Source: Saprospirales bacterium (GTDB lineage: Bacteria; Bacteroidota; Bacteroidia; Chitinophagales; Saprospiraceae). From it: 64,000 nt of DNA. The translations under genes were made by a program, and so were the position numbers. The DNA is taken from the NCBI GenBank assembly GCA_016719895.1, contig JADJYG010000020.1:61813-125812 (forward strand), given 5' to 3'. Numbering within the stretch: the first letter of the stretch is position 1; each line of letters starts with the position of its first letter. Under the pieces are notes generated by a model. The model was given only the letters and a program-made list of their open reading frames with translations. It searched no databases and was not told the origin of the DNA. Below, in pieces: positions 8,530-16,384 of this stretch.

Positions 8530-10005
8530 TCACTGCTCGCGCAAAAAAGCGATGGTCCGGTCTATGTCGGCGCTCAATATCCGGTCTTCCGCCAAACGCG
8601 GCACAATAGCCCGGTACCGTTCTGCCAACGCTTCGATGGGCGAAGAGGACCGGGCAGGGCGCCGGTATTCGAGCGCCTGCATCACCACCATAAATTCGAT
8701 TGCCAGTAAACGCTCCAGGTTAAGCGCAATGCGGCGCGCCTTAGTAGCGGCGTTGGCGGCCATGGAAACATGGTCTTCCTGCCCGTTGCAACTGACGATA
8801 CTGTCGGCCGAAGCCGGCATACAAAGCGTTTTATTCTGGCTGGCGATAGCTGCAGCCGTGTATTGAGCGATCATCATGCCCGAATGCAGCCCGGGATTGT
8901 CGGTCAAAAATGCCGGCAAGCCCCGCTGCCCACTGATCAACTGGTAAATACGCCGCTCGGAAATGCTTCCCAACTCGGACAACGCCAGTCCCAGGTAATC
9001 GAGTGGAAGGGCTATGGGTTGCGCATGAAAATTGCCGCCAGACAAGATCAGGTCTTCCTCCGGAAAAATATTCGGATTGTCGGTCACACTGTTAATTTCC
9101 GTCACCACCATTTGTTCGACATGAGCCAGGGCGTCGCGGCTGGCGCCATGCACCTGCGGGACACAGCGAAAAGCGTAGGGATCCTGCACGTTGTTTTTTT
9201 CCGCTGCTGCGATGGCGCTACCGGCCAGCCAATGACGTACGGTTTCGGCCACGGCTTTTTGTCCGGCATGCGGGCGGATTTGCTGGATATGAATATCCAG
9301 CGGAGAGAGCCGGCAATGGAACGCATCGTATCCAAGGGCAGCATTGAGGTCAGCCTGGGCAGCCAGGCGGCGGCTTTCCAGCAAACACCAAACCGCATAG
9401 GCAGTAGAAAACTGGGTACCGTTGAGCAAGGCCAGCGCCTCTTTGGCTTTGAAAACCAGCGGCGACCAGCCCCGCAGCTGCAGCACCACATCGGCACGTT
9501 GGCGCCGGCCCTCATACCACACCTCGCCCATGCCTGCCAATGGCAAACTCAGGTGAGCCAAAGGCGCCAAATCTCCGGAAGCGCCCAGGGAGCCCAGTTC
9601 AAACACCACGGGAAGGATACCGGCATTGTAAAAATCGATCAGCCGTTCCACTAATTCCTCCCGCACACCGGAGTATCCATAACACAAGCTTTGGATTTTG
9701 AGCAAAAGCAGGATGCGTACGATCTCCGGGGGCGCCGGGTCGCCGGTACCGGCAGCATGCGAAACGACGAGGTTGCGCTGCAGTTGTTCGATATCCGCCT
9801 CTGAAATACGGATATTACACAGCGACCCGAAACCGGTATTGATCCCATAAAACAGCTCATCGGAGCGCTCCAGTTTTTGCTCCAGGTACGAACGGCAATG
9901 GCGCAGGCGCCGGCGGGCTTCCCCGGATAATTCCAGGCGGCGATTTTCGCGTAAGATAACGCCGATGGCTTCGAGGGGCAAATGGTCAGGACCGATCAGG
10001 TGCAT
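8530..10005 (-). CDS. hutH: Histidine ammonia-lyase
   Basis: A 491-residue aromatic-amino-acid lyase that deaminates histidine to urocanate, the first step of histidine use. The MIO prosthetic group forms from the Ala-Ser-Gly in ELGSLGASGDLAPLAH. Other marks are YGINTGFGSL near the N-terminus, LQRNLVVSHAAGTG (the SH pair is typical for histidine rather than tyrosine ammonia-lyase), NGTQFSTAYA, QDPYAFRCVPQVHG, the NPNIFPEEDLILSGGNFHAQP block and NGQEDHVSMAA. Length is normal. No hutU or hutI gene is adjacent; it is a single-gene unit, so a role outside a hut operon is possible. Confidence 0.92.
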   Translation of the reverse strand: MHLIGPDHLPLEAIGVILRENRRLELSGEARRRLRHCRSYLEQKLERSDELFYGINTGFGSLCNIRISEADIEQLQRNLVVSHAAGTGDPAPPEIVRILLLLKIQSLCYGYSGVREELVERLIDFYNAGILPVVFELGSLGASGDLAPLAHLSLPLAGMGEVWYEGRRQRADVVLQLRGWSPLVFKAKEALALLNGTQFSTAYAVWCLLESRRLAAQADLNAALGYDAFHCRLSPLDIHIQQIRPHAGQKAVAETVRHWLAGSAIAAAEKNNVQDPYAFRCVPQVHGASRDALAHVEQMVVTEINSVTDNPNIFPEEDLILSGGNFHAQPIALPLDYLGLALSELGSISERRIYQLISGQRGLPAFLTDNPGLHSGMMIAQYTAAAIASQNKTLCMPASADSIVSCNGQEDHVSMAANAATKARRIALNLERLLAIEFMVVMQALEYRRPARSSSPIEALAERYRAIVPRLAEDRILSADIDRTIAFLREQ

Positions 10006-10338
10006 GGATGCGGTATGGGTTGGTTAGGTAGAAGCGCCAGGCAGGGGCGCTTTGGGCAAAAATGCAGGCGGCAAAAGTACAAACCAGCGTTAAAATCGTT
10101 TAAAATCGCGTTAAGCGACGGTTAAAACAGGTTGCATTACGCCAACCGAATCGTATAAAAAGCGTTGTGTGCCAGGTAATTAGTTTTTATCAAACAAATT
10201 TATTTAATGCCCGCATGCAACGCTGCAACCCCTCCTGTCGTCAGAAAACCGTCTGAACTTTCGAAATCCGCTACCTTTGCGGCAACGTAACGCTCCAGAG
10301 CGTATTCCTTACTCCACACTCAACTTACATTTAAATTT
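10006..10338. other. 333-bp divergent intergenic region
   Basis: Between hutH and the first ompH. It holds three near-direct copies of GTTAAAATCG-like words around 10090-10130, one CCGTCTGAA word at 10247-10255 and the TACCTTTG promoter box at 10272. No coding region or RNA gene is seen. Confidence 0.5.
10272..10279 (+). promoter_or_regulatory. TACCTTTG promoter box before the first ompH
   Basis: TACCTTTG fits TAnnTTTG and lies 60 bases before the ATG at 10339. Confidence 0.6.
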
Positions 10339-10854
10339 ATGATCAAGAAATTCGTTTCGACTGCCCTTTTTACCGCAGTATTAACCACACTCGCCCTGGC
10401 ACAGCGCATTGCCTACGTGGACGTGACCGCTGTATTGGAAAGCCTGCCGGAATACCAGAAAGCCCAGGAACAACTCGACAAGATCGCCACCGAGTGGCGC
10501 CAGGAAATTGCCCAGGAACAGGATCACATTAAAGGGATGTACAGCAAATATCAGGCGGAACAAGTGATGCTCAGCGAAGAAATGAAGCGCCAGCGCGAAG
10601 AGGAGATCATGGCGAAAGAAAAAGAAGTGCGCGAATTGCAACGCCGGAAATTCGGTCCCGAAGGCGATTTATTCAAGAAACGCGAAGAACTGGTCAAGCC
10701 GATCCAGGATAAGGTATATGCCGCGATCCAGAAATTCGCCGAAGACAAGGGTTTCGAATATGTATTCGATAAAGGCAGCGCCTCCGGCATGCTTTACGCC
10801 GATAAGAAATACGACAAAACCGAGGATGTCAAAGCCATGTTGAAACGCGGCTGA
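10339..10854 (+). CDS. OmpH/Skp-family periplasmic chaperone, copy 1
   Basis: A 171-residue Skp-like chaperone that holds unfolded outer-membrane proteins in the periplasm. The signal peptide (MIKKFVSTALFTAVLTTLALA) is cut before QRIAYVDVTAVLESLPEYQKAQ, the conserved start of the mature domain. A long charged coiled-coil follows (about 50-125, rich in E, K, R and Q: the two tentacle helices) and the chain returns to the body with FAEDKGFEYVFDKGSASGMLYAD. It has its own promoter box and is followed by a second ompH of the same length, which also has its own promoter. Confidence 0.92.
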   Translation: MIKKFVSTALFTAVLTTLALAQRIAYVDVTAVLESLPEYQKAQEQLDKIATEWRQEIAQEQDHIKGMYSKYQAEQVMLSEEMKRQREEEIMAKEKEVRELQRRKFGPEGDLFKKREELVKPIQDKVYAAIQKFAEDKGFEYVFDKGSASGMLYADKKYDKTEDVKAMLKRG

Positions 10855-10936
10855 TCCGGTGGCCTGAGTTGGTAAATTTATGTTATCGCCTTTGCGGGGC
10901 GGTATGTTTCGCCCCCCAGCTGCGTACAAAATTTTA

Positions 10937-10944
10937 TACCTTTG
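10937..10944 (+). promoter_or_regulatory. TACCTTTG promoter box before the second ompH
   Basis: TACCTTTG lies 45 bases before the ATG at 10990 and downstream of the first ompH stop. It also argues against the upstream in-frame ATG at 10942. Confidence 0.6.
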
Positions 10945-10989
10945 CCCCCGCTAACCATACTTTATTCACTACATCTGATTTTAACAACT

Positions 10990-11505
10990 ATGAAGAAAAT
11001 ATGCGTGCTGACCCTTGGCTTGATCTTAACCCTGTCTGTCAGCGGTTTTGCACAAAAATTTGGCTACCTCAATTCGGTCGCCCTGTTGACTGAACTGCCG
11101 GAAGTAAAACAAGCCGACAGCGACCTGCAAGCCTATCAAACCCAACTGACAAAAAGAGGTCAGGAAATGGTCAAGGATTTACAGGATGAAGTGACCGAAC
11201 TGGAACGCAAAAAAGAACAGGGTATCATCTCGCCGAAAGACTACGCTGCACAAGCGGAGGTTCTCAAAGGCAAAGAAAATGCTATTGGCACATACGAGCA
11301 GGACATGTACAAAAAACTTTCCGAGAAGCGGGAGGAACTGTACAAGCCGATTCTGGAACGGGTGAATACCGCCATGCAGGCAATAGCCCGGGAAAACGGC
11401 TACTTGCTGGTTTTCGATACCAGCACCCAGGTGTTGCTTTACGCCGATGAGACGCTCGATATTACACCACTCGTGAAAGCCAGGTTGGGCATTGCAGGAA
11501 AATAA
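10990..11505 (+). CDS. OmpH/Skp-family periplasmic chaperone, copy 2
   Basis: A second 171-residue Skp-like protein. Signal peptide MKKICVLTLGLILTLSVSGFA, then QKFGYLNSVALLTELPEVKQAD as the mature start, a coiled middle (QDEVTELERKKEQGIISPKDYAAQAEVLKGKE) and the closing block ARENGYLLVFDTSTQVLLYADE. It matches copy 1 in length and layout but has diverged strongly, so the duplication is old. The ATG at 10990 is chosen because it opens a standard signal peptide and lies behind the promoter box. Confidence 0.92.
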   Translation: MKKICVLTLGLILTLSVSGFAQKFGYLNSVALLTELPEVKQADSDLQAYQTQLTKRGQEMVKDLQDEVTELERKKEQGIISPKDYAAQAEVLKGKENAIGTYEQDMYKKLSEKREELYKPILERVNTAMQAIARENGYLLVFDTSTQVLLYADETLDITPLVKARLGIAGK

Positions 11506-11526
11506 GGATCGGAACACAACCCGTTT

Positions 11527-11596
11527 ACGAAGACGCCGGGACACGCAATGCGTTTAATGGTTTATACCCTTCAGCGATGCGTCTGGGCGTCTTCGT
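11527..11596 (+). terminator. Hairpin terminator after the second ompH
   Basis: Eleven-base complementary arms ACGAAGACGCC (11527-11537) and GGCGTCTTCGT (11586-11596) enclose a 48-base loop that can itself pair weakly. The right arm is followed by CTTTTC. Probably ends ompH transcription before murI. Confidence 0.55.
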
Positions 11597-11659
11597 CTTT
11601 TCAGGCCATAAAATTTCCATTTTACCGCCGGTGTTCCTGCGCTGTTCCAACTCAATGTT

Positions 11660-12493
11660 ATGACCATCAACTCCCTCCCCGGTCCGATCGGAATTTTTGA
11701 TTCCGGCTACGGCGGATTAACCGTATTCAAGGAAATCGCGGTTAAACTACCGCAATACGACTATATCTATTTCGGCGACAACGCCCGCTCGCCCTATGGT
11801 ATCCGCTCGTTCGAAACCATCTATAAATATACGTTGGAATGTGTGCGGCACCTGTTCGGCATGGGTTGCCACCTGGTCATTTTAGCGTGCAACACCGCTT
11901 CGGCCAAAGCCCTTCGAACAATTCAACAGCACGACCTGATCGCCTGCGGGCCCGCATACCGGGTACTGGGCGTTATCCGGCCAACGACAGAAATGGTTGG
12001 CAAGCTGACACGCAGCGGCCATGTCGGCATCATGGCCACCCCCGGCACAGTACAGTCGGAATCGTACGTAGTGGAGATTCACCGGTTTTTTCCGGAAGTA
12101 CAGGTATTTCAAGAGGCCTGCCCGATGTGGGTCCCCCTGATCGAAAACAGGGAGCAGGACAGCCCGGGCGCCGATTATTTTGTAGAAAAATACGTGGAGG
12201 AACTACTCCGGCAATCCGATCGCATCGACGCCATTATTCTCGGCTGCACACATTATCCGCTGATGCTGGAGAAAATCCGGAAAGCCGTTCCGGCGCACAT
12301 CCGCCTGATTTCACAGGGAACCATCGTCGCCGAACGGCTGGCCGACTACCTGCTCCGGCATCCTGAAATCGAATCCTTGTGTAGTAAAACGGGGCACAGC
12401 GTGTTTTTTACGACGGAAACACCGGAGGTATTCGACGCCAAAGCCCGTATTTTTTACGGAAAAGAAGTCCGCTCGACCCATTTTGAACTCTAA
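11660..12493 (+). CDS. murI: Glutamate racemase
   Basis: A 277-residue MurI that makes D-glutamate for peptidoglycan. The N-terminal signature is IGIFDSGYGGLTVF, with the acid Asp of the DSGxGG motif; YFGDNARSPYG follows. The first catalytic cysteine is in ILACNTASAKA (about 74) and the second in IILGCTHYPLM (about 194). Length and both cysteines are intact. Its stop lies 5 bases before the lgt start, so the two cell-envelope genes form an operon. Confidence 0.95.
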   Translation: MTINSLPGPIGIFDSGYGGLTVFKEIAVKLPQYDYIYFGDNARSPYGIRSFETIYKYTLECVRHLFGMGCHLVILACNTASAKALRTIQQHDLIACGPAYRVLGVIRPTTEMVGKLTRSGHVGIMATPGTVQSESYVVEIHRFFPEVQVFQEACPMWVPLIENREQDSPGADYFVEKYVEELLRQSDRIDAIILGCTHYPLMLEKIRKAVPAHIRLISQGTIVAERLADYLLRHPEIESLCSKTGHSVFFTTETPEVFDAKARIFYGKEVRSTHFEL

Positions 12494-12498
12494 GGCGT

Positions 12499-13266
12499 AT
12501 GCAATATCCCGTTTACCTCGATATTGGTCCGTTGCACATGCCGCTGCACCGGCTGTTCGAATTGCTGGCTTTTTTGTTGGGTTACCGCCTCTACGTCTGG
12601 CTGCGTGCCCAAGCGCAGGATCCCCTTAGCGACGAGCAGCGGCGCTGGATATTTGTCGGCGCGGCCGGCGGCGCCTGGCTGGGCAGCCATCTGTTGGGTA
12701 TCCTGGAGCGCCCCTACCAACTGGCCAACTTTCACTGGGCGCAATTTTTCGTCGACAAAACCATCGTTGGCGGCTTGTTGGGCGGTTTGATCGGCGTGGA
12801 GTATACAAAAAAATGGCTGGGCACCCGGCGCTCTTCCGGCGACCTAATGGTTTACCCCATTTTATTCGGCCTGGCCGTCGGCCGGCTCGGATGCCATTTT
12901 GCCGGCCTGGAAGACGGCACCCACGGCAACCCCACAGGTCTGCCCTGGGGTATCGATTTTGGCGACGGCATTCCGCGACATCCGGTACAGGCGTATGAGA
13001 TGCTGTATTTGGGCGGTTTGGCTGTTTTTTTGTTTTTCCAGGAAAAACGCCGGCCGTTGGCGGAGGGTGCGCGTTTTAAACTGTTTATGACCGGTTACCT
13101 GCTGTGGCGGCTGGCGCTGGAGTGCTGGAAACCCGTTTGGGTATCGCCGCTTGGGCTTTCCACCCTGCAACTGGCGGCGCTGGGCGGGCTTTGGTATTAC
13201 CGCAAGGTCTTTTTGAACCCTGCGCACCTTTTTACGAAGCATCCCCGGAGCGAAGCCGCGCGTTAA
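12499..13266 (+). CDS. lgt: Prolipoprotein diacylglyceryl transferase family protein
   Basis: A 255-residue integral membrane protein of the Lgt family, which moves diacylglycerol from phosphatidylglycerol to the lipobox cysteine of prolipoproteins. The family block is clear: VGRLGCHFAGLEDG, GNPTGLPWGIDFGDG, and RHPVQAYEML, which carry the conserved arginines, His and Glu. Six to seven hydrophobic segments can be drawn. It is on the short side for Lgt. It follows murI by 5 bases and precedes a radical SAM gene whose relatives act on membrane lipids. Confidence 0.86.
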   Translation: MQYPVYLDIGPLHMPLHRLFELLAFLLGYRLYVWLRAQAQDPLSDEQRRWIFVGAAGGAWLGSHLLGILERPYQLANFHWAQFFVDKTIVGGLLGGLIGVEYTKKWLGTRRSSGDLMVYPILFGLAVGRLGCHFAGLEDGTHGNPTGLPWGIDFGDGIPRHPVQAYEMLYLGGLAVFLFFQEKRRPLAEGARFKLFMTGYLLWRLALECWKPVWVSPLGLSTLQLAALGGLWYYRKVFLNPAHLFTKHPRSEAAR

Positions 13267-13346
13267 AAGGCGGCGGGGCCTGCAAATATTGCCTTTTTGA
13301 TGTAGGTTTGCCGCAAACGTTGCCAAAACATACTGATAAACCCGGC

Positions 13347-14753
13347 ATGGAGCGACCCTATATTTATTTCGATTTTACGATCAGCCTTTGTTCTACCTGT
13401 TTGCGCCGGGTAGACGCTAAAATCGTCTTCGAAGATGAAAATGTCTTCCTGCTCAAACGATGTCCGGAGCACGGGGCGGAAAAAGTGCTGATCGCCACCG
13501 ATGCCGGCTACTACCGCAATAGCCGCAACTACGCCAAGCGCAGCGAAATGCCCCGCCGGTTTAATACGGCCACGCATTTCGGGTGTCCGTACGATTGCGG
13601 CCTGTGTCCCGATCACGAACAACACTCCTGCCTGACCATCGTGGAAATTACGGATCGCTGCAACCTGAACTGCCCGGTTTGTTATGCCGAAAGCAGCCCG
13701 CAGCACGGGCGCCACCGCAGCCTGGCAGAGGTTGAACGGATGTTGGATCTGGTGGTTGCCAATGAAGGGACGCCCGACGTGGTGCAGATCAGCGGCGGCG
13801 AACCTACCCTGCACCCGCAATTTTTCGATATTCTCGACCTGGCCAAACAACGCCCGATCCGGCATCTTATGCTGAATACCAACGGCATCCGGATTGCCCG
13901 GGACCCCGCGTTTGCCGAACAGCTGGCTGCTTATCAGCCGGATTTTGAAATTTATCTTCAATTCGATTCGCTGCAGGCGCATCCGCTCGAAATCCTGCGC
14001 GGTGAAGACCTCCGGGAAATCCGGCGAAAGGCCTTGGAAGAATTGAATCGCCTGAATTTATCCACCACCCTGGTCGTCACGTTGCAAAAGGGCCTTAATG
14101 ACCGGGAGATCGGCCCGATTATCGATTATGCCCTGCAACAGCGCTGTGTGCGCGGCGTAACGTTTCAACCCACCCAGGCCGCCGGCCGGCTGAAGCATTT
14201 CGACCCGGCCACCGACCGGATCACCCTTACGGAGGTCCGGCAGGAAATTCTCCGGCAAGCGCCGCTCTTTTCGCCGGCCGATATTATTCCGGTACCCTGC
14301 AACCCCGATGCGCTCGCCATGGCCTATGCGCTGAAGATCGACGGCGAGGTATTTCCATTGACCCGGTTTCTCGATCCGGCGGACTTGTTGGATAATTCCA
14401 GAAACACCATCGTGTATGAGCAGGACGAACGCCTGCACCAACACCTGCTCCGGCTGTTCAGCACTGGCAATTCAGCGGACGAGGCTGCCGGCGAATTGCA
14501 GGCCCTCCTGTGTTGTCTGCCGCAAGTCAAGGCGCCGGCCCTGCGCTATGAAAACCTGTTCAGGGTGATCATCATGCGGTTTATCGACGCGTATGATTTC
14601 GACGTGCGGGCGATAAAAAAATCGTGCGTGCATATTGTCAGCCCCGAAGCCGATCGCATCTTCCCGTTTGAAACCATGAACCTGTTTTACCGCGACCCCG
14701 GCAAACGAGCCTATCTGGAATATTTGCGCACCCCCGCCGCTATTCAAACCTGA
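13347..14753 (+). CDS. Radical SAM enzyme, COG1964 type (Tes/MJ0619-like)
   Basis: A 468-residue radical SAM enzyme. The SAM-cluster motif is ITDRCNLNCPVCYAES (C105, C109, C112). Ahead of it lie extra cysteine pairs: CSTCLRR (C15, C18), KRCPEHG (C39) and GCPYDCGLCPDH (C80, C84, C87), which may bind zinc or a second cluster. This layout is typical of COG1964, the family of archaeal tetraether-lipid synthase Tes and related enzymes that couple unactivated lipid carbons. The exact reaction here is unknown. The start at 13347 gives the family N-terminus and clears lgt by 80 bases; an in-frame ATG at 13104 would overlap lgt deeply and is rejected. A role in lipid chemistry fits the neighbour lgt but is inference. 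Confidence 0.82.
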   Translation: MERPYIYFDFTISLCSTCLRRVDAKIVFEDENVFLLKRCPEHGAEKVLIATDAGYYRNSRNYAKRSEMPRRFNTATHFGCPYDCGLCPDHEQHSCLTIVEITDRCNLNCPVCYAESSPQHGRHRSLAEVERMLDLVVANEGTPDVVQISGGEPTLHPQFFDILDLAKQRPIRHLMLNTNGIRIARDPAFAEQLAAYQPDFEIYLQFDSLQAHPLEILRGEDLREIRRKALEELNRLNLSTTLVVTLQKGLNDREIGPIIDYALQQRCVRGVTFQPTQAAGRLKHFDPATDRITLTEVRQEILRQAPLFSPADIIPVPCNPDALAMAYALKIDGEVFPLTRFLDPADLLDNSRNTIVYEQDERLHQHLLRLFSTGNSADEAAGELQALLCCLPQVKAPALRYENLFRVIIMRFIDAYDFDVRAIKKSCVHIVSPEADRIFPFETMNLFYRDPGKRAYLEYLRTPAAIQT

Positions 14754-14758
14754 AACAT

Positions 14759-15076
14759 ATGGAACAACCGCTCGACCAAATTAATGCGCCCGAGCCCCGC
14801 GAGAACGAGGATGTTTTTGGAAAAATCTTGTTGTGGAACCTCGGAATTATGCTCGGTTATGTCACCTTGTCCGGCTTGACGGGCAAAAGTGAATCCGTGT
14901 TTTTGGACCTGATACTCATGATCCTGCAGGTGGCTGCCAACCTGCTCCTGGCTATAATTTCGTTTGTACAAGGCAAGCGCAATGCCGGGCTGGGGTTCTT
15001 GCTCAGCCTGTTTTTGGTCGTAATTGTCGGATTCGGAGTATGTGCGGGTAAAATTACCGTGCTGGAGCGTACATAG
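14759..15076 (+). CDS. Small membrane protein of unknown function
   Basis: A 105-residue protein with three hydrophobic segments (about 24-42, 49-68 and 78-98) and a short acidic N-terminus. It begins 5 bases after the radical SAM gene and so is probably co-transcribed with it. No family is recognised. The layout resembles small Bacteroidota membrane proteins with a CCC-motif-like core, but no such motif is present. Confidence 0.7.
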   Translation: MEQPLDQINAPEPRENEDVFGKILLWNLGIMLGYVTLSGLTGKSESVFLDLILMILQVAANLLLAIISFVQGKRNAGLGFLLSLFLVVIVGFGVCAGKITVLERT

Positions 15077-15084
15077 TCCATCCT

Positions 15085-16118
15085 TTAAAACTTCGGGCAC
15101 AGGATCTCCTCGTTCTCGTATTCGCCCAGGTAAGCGATCGAAATTTCGAATGCGCCCTGCCGCTGATTGAACGAAAGCGCTTTCAGATTCAGGTCATAGC
15201 TTAAGCCGAACAATACATTATTGTATTCCAAGCCCACCATTGCGACGATTGCATCGAGCCCAAAAGACTCCGCCCCCCGCACCGGCCGCAGCCAGCCGCC
15301 GATATGAATAGCCGTGGAACCATATTTGCCCATGGCCGTACGAAAATTAGCGCCGGCATTCATTTGCATGTGCGGGCCCTGTTGGGCAAAGAGTATACGC
15401 GGCAAAAAGGAGGTGCGGGTTTGCCCCAGGGGTATATTTGCCGACAGGTGGCCGGAAAGTTTGGCGTGCAGTTTTTCGCCGGGAAGGCCTTTGCCAAAAA
15501 ACGATACTTCCGGTTGGAGGATGTGGTGTGCGGCAAAGCCGGCAAATAAGGCGCCGGTACGGCCAAAGCGCAACGAGTAGTTCAGGCCTATATTTAAGTC
15601 GGGGTAAGAAAAATTATTTTCGGGCAGCGCCTCGCCGGTAGGCAGAACATAGCCCGTCGCGCCGTCAAATTCATCCTGAAACTCCAGCGAAGCATAGTTG
15701 ACGTTGCGTTGGGTCAACCCACCCTGTACGCCGAGCGACAAAAACTGGCGGTTGTCGGCGCTAAGCGCCTTGTGAAAGGCCAGGGAAAGGGCGATCTGGG
15801 TGGTGCTGAAATCCACCACGTTCACCTTATCGGTAAAAAACACCAGGCCAAGGCCGATAGCATCGTCATATACGTGTTTGCCCGGCGCGTTGAAGCGCAG
15901 GTCGGCGCCTACCGCGAAGGTCCGGATCGGGTTTTCGAGCGCCTGGCGCCACTGGTCGCGGTAAATGGTACCGACGCGGTAGCGCCCCTCGAAGGCGCCG
16001 GCCAGGCCGGGATTGAGCATCTGGGGTGCGGCATAAAACTGTGTAAAGTGCTGGTCTTGTGCAGCTACCCCCGAACAGATGGCAAGGGAAAAAATGCGTA
16101 GAGGAGAATTTTCTTCAT
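15085..16118 (-). CDS. PorP/SprF-like type IX secretion membrane protein, frameshifted in the signal peptide
   Basis: PorP/SprF proteins are outer-membrane barrels tied to type IX secretion and gliding. The body reads DQHFTQFYAAPQMLNPGLAGAF (the family opening) and then repeated barrel strands to the C-terminus. The ATG at 16118 opens MKKILLYAFF, but that frame stops after 17 codons. Adding one T to the T6 run (plus strand 16089-16094) would give MKKILLYAFFSLAICSGVAAQDQ, a normal signal peptide joined to the body, for 344 residues. So the gene has a one-base deletion in a homopolymer, real or from sequencing. A TACTTTTG box 20 bases upstream supports the start. Confidence 0.82.
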
Positions 16119-16138
16119 ACGTCTGGGAAAAATTTCGG

Positions 16139-16146
16139 CAAAAGTA
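16139..16146 (-). promoter_or_regulatory. TACTTTTG promoter box of the PorP-like gene
   Basis: TACTTTTG on the minus strand, 20 bases before the ATG at 16118. Confidence 0.55.
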
Positions 16147-16384
16147 GGGATTTTGAACCGGGAAAACACAAATACCGGAAAGGGGCCCTTGAAATACCCG
16201 GAACAGCCGTTCCGCCGGCTTTACCGGAATGCATTAACGCGGCATATCTGGAAAAATTGGATGGCTTTGCACATTAACAAGGGGCATGCTAGGTTTTTTA
16301 TTCCGGCCAAGTTTTTACCTTTCGGACCCTGTTTTCATAACATTTGAACAAACACACCTCCTCATTTCATTTTTTTTCACCGCC

